The notes under the pieces were generated by a model that was given only the letters and a program-made list of their open reading frames with translations, searched no databases and was not told the origin of the DNA. Positions 59,039-64,000 of a stretch of 64,000 nucleotides of DNA are shown one piece after another. The stretch lies in NCBI GenBank assembly GCA_963752225.1, contig CAVVXS010000009.1:62001-126000 (forward strand). Reading direction: 5' to 3'. Each line of letters opens with the position of its first letter. The stretch's first letter is position 1. The position numbers and the translations under genes are program-made. The stretch is from JBBROS01 sp963752225 (GTDB lineage: Bacteria; Pseudomonadota; Alphaproteobacteria; Acetobacterales; Acetobacteraceae).

Positions 59039-59948
59039 CCCTGGGGCTGAGGCCGACACGCCCGCGACCGTCGCCGACACCGCCGCCCTGCTGGCGCGCG
59101 GCGGCTACATCGCCGACGAGTCGCTCGCCACCACCGTGCACCTGGCGCTCGCGATGCGCCGGCCGCTGTTCCTGGAAGGCGAGCCCGGCACCGGCAAGAC
59201 CGAGATCGCCAAGGTGCTCGCGTCCGGGCTCGGCCGCCGGCTGGTGCGCCTGCAATGCTATGACGGCATGGACTTGGCCGCCGCCGCCTATGAGTGGGAT
59301 CACGCCAAGCAACTGATGGCGATCCGCCTGGCCGAGGCCGGCGGCGAAACCGACCAGGCCCGGCTCGGCCGCAGCATCTTCGGCCGCGAGTTCCTGCAGG
59401 AGCGGCCGTTGCTGAGCGCGATCGACCCGGCGCAGCCGCCGGCGGTGCTGCTGATCGACGAGCTCGACCGCGCCGACGAGCCGTTCGAGGCCTTCCTGCT
59501 CGAGCTGCTGGCCGACTATCAGATCACCGTGCCGGAGTTCGGCACCGTCCGCGCGACCACGCCGCCGGTGGTGGTGCTGACGAGCAATCGCACCCGCGAG
59601 GTGCACGACGCGATCCGCCGGCGCTGCCTTTACCAATGGGTGGATTACCCGGCGCCCGACCGCGAGCGCGCGATTTTGGCCGCCAAGGCGCCGGACGTGC
59701 CCGCCCGCCTGTCGGCGCAGGTGGTGGCTTTCGTGCAGCGGCTGCGCACGCTCGATCTGTTCAAGCTGCCCGGCGTCGCCGAGACGATCGACTGGGCCGG
59801 GGCGCTGCAATACCTCGACCAGCACGAACTCGGTCCGCGTGCGGTCGACGAGACGCTGGGCGTGCTGCTCAAATACCAGGACGACATCGCCAAAGTGCGC
59901 GGCGCGGAGGCGGCGCGGCTGATCGCGGAGTCGCAGGAGGCGGCGTGA
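59031..59948 (+). CDS. coxD: MoxR/CoxD-type AAA+ ATPase
   Basis: 305 residues; TTG 59031 overlaps the coxG stop by 8 nt. Walker A LEGEPGTGKTE (~47-57), LQCYDGMDLAAAAYEWDHAKQLMAIR, Walker B LLIDELDRADEPFEAFLLELLADYQITVPEFG, sensor LTSNRTREVHDA. MoxR proteins are chaperone ATPases that insert metal into target enzymes; CoxD/CoxE with this role build the [CuSMoO2] site in CO dehydrogenase. Their partner (coxE) follows 67 nt later. Confidence 0.94.
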   Translation: MADPGAEADTPATVADTAALLARGGYIADESLATTVHLALAMRRPLFLEGEPGTGKTEIAKVLASGLGRRLVRLQCYDGMDLAAAAYEWDHAKQLMAIRLAEAGGETDQARLGRSIFGREFLQERPLLSAIDPAQPPAVLLIDELDRADEPFEAFLLELLADYQITVPEFGTVRATTPPVVVLTSNRTREVHDAIRRRCLYQWVDYPAPDRERAILAAKAPDVPARLSAQVVAFVQRLRTLDLFKLPGVAETIDWAGALQYLDQHELGPRAVDETLGVLLKYQDDIAKVRGAEAARLIAESQEAA

Positions 59949-59977
59949 CACAAGGCCAGGGCGCTGCTCTGGACCCG

Positions 59978-59996
59978 CTGGGGCCAGCGGCCCCAG
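59978..59996. repeat. Intra-operon hairpin between coxD and coxE
   Basis: Stem CTGGGGCC (59978-59985) / GGCCCCAG (59989-59996), 3-nt loop, with flanking GGACCC/AGACCC. It lies 29 nt past the coxD stop, 20 nt before the coxE start. The core resembles those at 28790 and 51318, suggesting a dispersed family of short G-stem hairpins. Confidence 0.6.
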
Positions 59997-60015
59997 ACCC
60001 GCCAGGCATCTAACC

Positions 60016-61182
60016 ATGGGCACTCTAGCCGCCAACATCACCCATTTCGCCGGCCTGCTGCGCCGCGCCGGGCTGCCGGTCGGCCCGGACAGCGTCATCG
60101 CCGCCGGCCAGGCCCTGGCGCTGATCGGGCTCGAGGACCGGCGCCAGGTCCGGGCCGCGCTGCACGCCGTCATGGTGCAGCGGCACGAGCACTCCGACCT
60201 GTTCGACAGCGCCTTCGAGCTGTTCTGGCGCGACCCGACCGCTTCGCAGCAGGCCGCGCTGATGGCGATGCTGGAAGGCAAGAAGCCCGAGGACAAGCCG
60301 AAGCCGAAGCCCGGCGGACGCCGTCTGGCCGAGGCGATGGCGCAGCCGCGCCAGCAGCAGCCGGCCGAGGAGCGCCCGCCGGAGCTCGACGCCATCATGT
60401 CCGTCAGCGAGCGCGAACAACTGCAATCGATGGATTTCGAGCAGATGAGCGCCGCGCAGATTGGCCAAGCCAAGGCCGAGATCCGCCGCCTCTCCCTCCC
60501 GCTCGACCGCCGCCAAACCCGCCGCTTCCGTCCCGACCCGGCCGGCCCGCGCGTGGACCTCGCCGCCACCTTGCGCACCAGCCTGCGCCGCGGCGGCGAG
60601 ATCCTGGACCTGAGCCGCCGCCGGCGCGTGGTGCGCCCGCCGCCGCTGGTGGTGCTGTGCGACATCTCCGGCTCGATGGCGCGCTACGCCCAGGTGCTGA
60701 TGCACTTCCTGCACGCGGTGGCGAACGCGCGCGACCGGGTGCATGTGTTCCTGTTCGGCACCCGCCTGTCCAACATCACCCGGCAGCTCCGCCACCGCGA
60801 CGCCGAGGTGGCGTTCGAGATGGTGGCCGCCGCGGTGCCGGACTGGTCCGGCGGCACCCGCATCGGCGAGAGCGTCGCGTTGTTCAACCGCCGCTGGGCC
60901 AAACGCGTGCTCGGCCAGGGCGCGGTGGTGCTGCTGATGACGGACGGGCTCGACCGCGACGGCGCCGAGGGCCTGTCCGAGGCGATGGACCGGCTGCACC
61001 GCTCCAGCCGGCGGCTGGTCTGGCTCAACCCGCTGTTGCGTTGGGACGGGTTCCAACCCAAGTCACAGGGCATTCGGGCGATGCTGCCGCATGTGGACGA
61101 GTTCCGCACCATCCACAGCCTCGACAGCATGCGCACCCTGGTGAGCCTGCTGTCCCGACCCGCGCCGGGCCGCCCAACCTGA
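60016..61182 (+). CDS. coxE: VWA-domain protein CoxE
   Basis: 388 residues. ANITHFAGLLRRAGLPVGPDSVIAAGQAL at the N-terminus, Lys/Pro and Gln-rich middle, and a C-terminal von Willebrand A domain with MIDAS DISGSM (Asp 216), SGGTRIGES and MTDGLDRDG. It works with the MoxR-type CoxD as a metal-insertion chaperone pair. Confidence 0.94.
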   Translation: MGTLAANITHFAGLLRRAGLPVGPDSVIAAGQALALIGLEDRRQVRAALHAVMVQRHEHSDLFDSAFELFWRDPTASQQAALMAMLEGKKPEDKPKPKPGGRRLAEAMAQPRQQQPAEERPPELDAIMSVSEREQLQSMDFEQMSAAQIGQAKAEIRRLSLPLDRRQTRRFRPDPAGPRVDLAATLRTSLRRGGEILDLSRRRRVVRPPPLVVLCDISGSMARYAQVLMHFLHAVANARDRVHVFLFGTRLSNITRQLRHRDAEVAFEMVAAAVPDWSGGTRIGESVALFNRRWAKRVLGQGAVVLLMTDGLDRDGAEGLSEAMDRLHRSSRRLVWLNPLLRWDGFQPKSQGIRAMLPHVDEFRTIHSLDSMRTLVSLLSRPAPGRPT

Positions 61183-61192
61183 GGAGCGTGTT

Positions 61193-61510
61193 ATGATCGA
61201 TGAGGATGTGCTGGGAACGGCCGCCGGCTGGGTGGCGCAAGGCGAGACCGTGGCGCTCGCCACCGTGACCGAGACCTGGGGCAGCTCGCCCCGCCCGGCC
61301 GGCAGTCAGATGGCGGTGACCGCGAGCGGCCGCATGGCCGGCAGCGTCAGCGGCGGCTGCATCGAGGGCGCGGTGGCCGAGGCGGCACGCAAATCGATGG
61401 AGACCGGGGCAACTCAGCTGCTCGATTTCGGCGTCACCAACGAGCGCGCCTGGGAAGTCGGCCTTGCCTGCGGCGGCAAGCTGAAGGTGTTCGTGGAACC
61501 GCTGGCTTGA
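61193..61510 (+). CDS. XdhC/CoxI family protein, N-terminal domain
   Basis: 105 residues. GWVAQGETVALATVTETWGSSPRPAGSQMAVTASGRMAGSVSGGCIEGAVAE is the XdhC_CoxI (PF02625) domain, typically with the conserved Cys in SGGCIEG. In XdhC this domain accompanies insertion of sulfurated molybdenum cofactor into xanthine dehydrogenase. In this family the N- and C-terminal domains are often fused; here they are two genes overlapping by 4 nt. Confidence 0.92.
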   Translation: MIDEDVLGTAAGWVAQGETVALATVTETWGSSPRPAGSQMAVTASGRMAGSVSGGCIEGAVAEAARKSMETGATQLLDFGVTNERAWEVGLACGGKLKVFVEPLA

Positions 61511-62187
61511 CCCCGGCCCTTCTCGCCCGCCTGCAGGCCGCGCGGGCCGAGACCCGGCCCGTGGTGCTCGCGACCGACCTGTCCGGCGGCGCGCAGTTCC
61601 TTCTTCCGGACGACGACGCGCCCGAGGGTCTCGCCGAGCCGGCGCGCCGCGCATTGCACGAGGACCGCAACACCACGGTCGAGGCCGGCGGAAAAGCCTG
61701 GTTCCTGCACGCCTACAACCCGCCGCTGCGCCTGGTCGTGGTCGGCGCCGTGCACATCGCCCAGGCGCTGGTGCCGATGGCGGCCGGGCTGGGTTATGCC
61801 GTCATGGTCACCGACCCCCGGCGCTCGTTTGCCAGCGACGAGCGCTTCCCCGGCGTCACCATCAGCACCGATTGGCCCGACGAGGCGCTCGACGCCTGGC
61901 GCCCGGACAGCCGCACCGCCATCGTCACCCTGACGCACGACCCCAAACTCGACGACCCGGCGCTCGACCGGGCGCTGAAGTCGCAGGCCTTCTACGTGGG
62001 CGCGCTCGGCTCCCGGAAGACGCACGCCGCGCGGCTCGAGCGGCTGCGCGCCCTCGGTCACGACGAGGCCGCCACCGCGCGCATCCAGGGCCCGGTCGGG
62101 CTCGACATCGGCGCCGTCACCGCGGGCGAGATCGCGCTCAGCATCCTCGCGCAGATCGTCGCCGTGCGCCGCGGAGCCGCCAAGTGA
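61507..62187 (+). CDS. XdhC/CoxF family protein, C-terminal Rossmann domain
   Basis: 226 residues; TTG 61507 overlaps the previous stop (TTGA). The C-terminal half carries the Rossmann XdhC_C domain (LVVVGAVHIAQALVPMAAGLGYAVMVTDPR) with TLTHDPKLDDPALDRAL, YVGALGSRKTH and GPVGLDIGAVTAGEIALSILAQIV. Together with the N-terminal protein it makes the cofactor-sulfuration/insertion module for a molybdenum hydroxylase. Confidence 0.92.
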   Translation: MTPALLARLQAARAETRPVVLATDLSGGAQFLLPDDDAPEGLAEPARRALHEDRNTTVEAGGKAWFLHAYNPPLRLVVVGAVHIAQALVPMAAGLGYAVMVTDPRRSFASDERFPGVTISTDWPDEALDAWRPDSRTAIVTLTHDPKLDDPALDRALKSQAFYVGALGSRKTHAARLERLRALGHDEAATARIQGPVGLDIGAVTAGEIALSILAQIVAVRRGAAK

Positions 62188-63800
62188 TCTTCGGCGACGT
62201 TCCGCTCGACCGGGCCGAGGGCTGCGTCCTCGCCCACACCCAGCGCCTGCCAGGGCGGGTGCTGAAGAAGGGCTCGGTGCTCGACGCCGCCGGGGTGGAC
62301 GCGTTGCGTGCCGCCGGCCATGACCCGGTGATCGCGGCAACGCTCGAGCCGGGCGACGTTGCCGAGGACGCGGCCGCGACCCGGCTTGCGGACGCGCTGC
62401 TAACGCCGGGGCTCGATCGGTCGCGCGCCGGGACAGGACGGGTGAACCTGGTGGCGCGCCAAGCCGGTCTGCTGCGCATCGATGCGGCGGCGGTGGACGC
62501 GCTGAATGGCGTGGACGAAGCGCTGACGCTCGCGACCTTGCCGGATTGGGCCAGCGTCGCCTCCGGCGAGATGGTCGCCACCATCAAGGTCATCCCCTTC
62601 GCCGTGCCCGGCGCCCTGCTCGACCGTGCGGTCGCTGCGGCGGGTCCCGCGACGCTGCGGCTGCATCCCTATCGGGCGCGGACGGTGGGTCTGGTGATGA
62701 CCAAGCTGCCGGGCCTCAAGCCGTCTGTTCTGGCCGGCACCGCCGACGCTACCCGGGCGCGGGTCGAGGGCCTCGGCGGCACGCTGCTGCCGCCACTGGA
62801 ATGTCCGCACGAGCCGGCGCCGATCGCCGCCGCGCTGCGCAGCCTGCTCGACCGCGGCGCCGACATCCTGCTGGTGGCGGGTGCCAGCGCCGTCGTGGAC
62901 CGGCGCGACGTGGGCCCCTCCGGGATCGTTGCGGCCGGTGGCGAGATCCACCATTTCGGCATGCCGGTCGATCCGGGCAACCTGATCTGCCTCGGATCGA
63001 TCGGCGCGCATCCGGCGCTGGTACTGCCCGGCTGCGCCCGCAGCCCCAAGCTGAACGGCATCGACTGGGTGCTGTCCCGCCTGTTCGCCGACGTGCCCGT
63101 GGACGGACGGGCGGTGTCCGGCATGGGGGTCGGCGGCCTCCTCAAGGACGTCGGCGCCCGGCCGCTGCCGCGGGCCAAGGCAACGCCGCCCCGGCCGCGC
63201 ATCGCCATCGTGGTGCTGGCCGCCGGGCGCAGCAGCCGGATGGCGCCGCAGCACAAGCTGCTGGTGCCGGGCCGCGACGGCCGCGCGATGGTGGCGCGCG
63301 TGGTGGACAATCTGCTGTCCACACCCAACCGCCCGATCCTGGTCGTCACCGGCCATCGCGCGCCCGAGGTCGAAGCGGCGCTGTCCGGCCGGCCGGTCAC
63401 CCTCGTGCCGTCCCCCGATTGGGACAGCGGCTTGTCCGCCAGCCTGCGCGCCGGCATCGCCGCGGTGCCGGCCGATGCACGAGCCGCAATTGTTTGCCTC
63501 GGCGACATGCCGCTGGTGACCGCGCGCACGGTCGAGCGCCTGGTGGCCGCCTACGATCCCGACGAGGGACGCCGGATCGTGGCGCCCACTCACCACGGCG
63601 AGCTCGGCAATCCCGTGCTGTGGGATCGCTCGCTGTTCCCCGAAATGATGGCGCTCACCGGCGACCGCGGCGCGCGGGCGTTGCTCGAGCGGCACTCGGA
63701 GCATGTCGCGACCGTCGCGATGGACGACGATGCGGTGCTGCGCGACGTTGACACCGCCGAGCAGCTGGCGGGTCTGCCCGGACACCTGCAGCCCGCCTGA
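62184..63800 (+). CDS. Molybdopterin-binding domain fused to MobA-like NTP transferase (MocA-type)
   Basis: 538 residues from GTG 62184, overlapping the preceding stop by 4 nt. Residues ~1-335 are a MoeA/MogA-like molybdopterin-binding region (GRVLKKGSVLDAAGVDALRAAGHDP, DILLVAGASAVVDRRDVGPSGIVAAGGEIHHFGMPVDPGN). From ~339 follows a nucleotidyltransferase fold: VVLAAGRSSRM, HKLLVPG, VVTGHRAPEVEAAL and CLGDMPLVTARTV. MocA makes the cytidylated molybdenum cofactor (MCD) used by CO dehydrogenase/xanthine oxidase family enzymes, which fits the Cox neighbours. Fusions of this kind are known in alphaproteobacteria. Confidence 0.92.
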   Translation: MIFGDVPLDRAEGCVLAHTQRLPGRVLKKGSVLDAAGVDALRAAGHDPVIAATLEPGDVAEDAAATRLADALLTPGLDRSRAGTGRVNLVARQAGLLRIDAAAVDALNGVDEALTLATLPDWASVASGEMVATIKVIPFAVPGALLDRAVAAAGPATLRLHPYRARTVGLVMTKLPGLKPSVLAGTADATRARVEGLGGTLLPPLECPHEPAPIAAALRSLLDRGADILLVAGASAVVDRRDVGPSGIVAAGGEIHHFGMPVDPGNLICLGSIGAHPALVLPGCARSPKLNGIDWVLSRLFADVPVDGRAVSGMGVGGLLKDVGARPLPRAKATPPRPRIAIVVLAAGRSSRMAPQHKLLVPGRDGRAMVARVVDNLLSTPNRPILVVTGHRAPEVEAALSGRPVTLVPSPDWDSGLSASLRAGIAAVPADARAAIVCLGDMPLVTARTVERLVAAYDPDEGRRIVAPTHHGELGNPVLWDRSLFPEMMALTGDRGARALLERHSEHVATVAMDDDAVLRDVDTAEQLAGLPGHLQPA

Positions 63801-63825
63801 GGCGTCCGCCCGCAGCCCCGCTTCG

Positions 63826-64000
63826 TCACCCCTTCGAACAGGCACTCCGCCGCGCGAAGGCCTGCATCGCCGGCGGCAGATGGCCCAGATTGTCCGCCGC
63901 CGCCAGCAAGGCCCGGCCTTGCGCCGTCCACTTGGCCGGGGAGACGATCGGGGTGGAGAACGTGCCCGACACCCGCACCGGAATGTCCAGGGCGAAGATC
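63826..64000 (-). CDS. AsmA-like protein, C-terminal end (cut by window end)
   Basis: Minus-strand frame from 64000 to TGA at 63826: the last 58 residues, reading IFALDIPVRVSGTFSTPIVSPAKW. DIPVRVSGTFSxPxVxP is typical of the extreme C-terminus of AsmA/YhdP-type envelope proteins involved in lipid transport to the outer membrane. The remainder lies outside the window. It converges on the cox cluster with a 25-nt gap. Confidence 0.7.
   Translation of the reverse strand, partial: IFALDIPVRVSGTFSTPIVSPAKWTAQGRALLAAADNLGHLPPAMQAFARRSACSKG

Noticed and set aside
63590..63931. 113-codon minus-strand frame near the window end
   Set aside because: The AsmA-like C-terminus is in a different frame with a clear motif (DIPVRVSGTFSxP); this one overlaps it and the fusion gene.

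Overview
High-GC (roughly 70% by eye) chromosomal DNA of an alphaproteobacterium, most likely Rhodospirillales/Acetobacteraceae. Supporting this: the ruvC-ruvA-ruvB-ybgC-tolQRAB-pal-cpoB-tilS-ftsH order; a zapA / 6S RNA / 5-formyl-THF cyclo-ligase arrangement; an NDUFS4-type complex I accessory protein; a TrmN6-DUF2007 pair divergent from polyprenyl diphosphate synthase; and an aerobic CO-dehydrogenase-type (Cox) maturation cluster. The family placement is inference from gene content, since no rRNA is present. The window is mostly ordinary core and metabolic genome. I see no prophage, IS element or CRISPR.

Layout. 1-1.3 kb: 3' end of secD, then secF. 1.3-6.7 kb (minus): a lipoprotein, then an operon read right to left as class II aldolase (frameshifted), antitoxin-like gene, PIN toxin, two oligopeptide-type ABC ATPases and an iron-type alcohol dehydrogenase. 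The genes from the antitoxin onward are joined by 4-nt overlaps. 6.8-10 kb: lipoprotein, TPR/glycosyltransferase-like protein, cyclase. 10-22.8 kb (minus): yebC, ruvCAB, ybgC, tolQRAB-pal-cpoB, tilS, ftsH, folP. This block couples Holliday-junction processing, outer-membrane constriction at division, tRNA-Ile lysidinylation and membrane proteolysis. 22.9-25.2 kb (minus): YmdB-like phosphoesterase, cyclo-ligase, 6S RNA, zapA and a small coiled-coil gene. 25.2-30.6 kb: thiE, small lipoproteins, epmA-like, GlcG/HbpS-like protein, MFS carrier, small secreted protein. 30.8-40 kb: DNA repair and phosphatase region with an Lhr-type helicase, PdeM-type phosphoesterase, class I photolyase, PPP-like phosphatase, a lipoprotein/ATPase pair and a four-Cys (FeS) photolyase. 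40-49.6 kb: SixA, CHAD protein, citrate synthase, GDPD, racemase, YdcZ transporter, TrmN6/DUF2007, polyprenyl synthase, class III aminotransferase. 49.7-58.2 kb: GDSL esterase with DUF4214-like repeats, pyrE, tartrate/malate dehydrogenase-like, small unknown gene, alpha/beta hydrolase lacking its nucleophile Ser, mini sugar transferase, NDUFS4-like, tRNA-Pro(UGG), DUF192, histone-deacetylase-like, isocitrate-lyase family. 58.3-63.8 kb (plus): coxG, moxR/coxD, coxE, split XdhC/CoxI and CoxF, and a molybdopterin-binding/MobA-type fusion, all for molybdenum hydroxylase maturation. The last 175 bases hold the C-terminus of an AsmA-like protein.

The points most worth a second look are the toxin-antitoxin pair sitting where ABC permeases would be expected, the Ser-to-Gly alpha/beta hydrolase, two copies of a bipartite palindromic repeat, the secreted GDSL-DUF4214 protein without a signal peptide, the mini sugar transferase behind a palindromic promoter, and the lipoprotein plus membrane-anchored ATPase pair. 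I did not find a clearly new multi-gene system.
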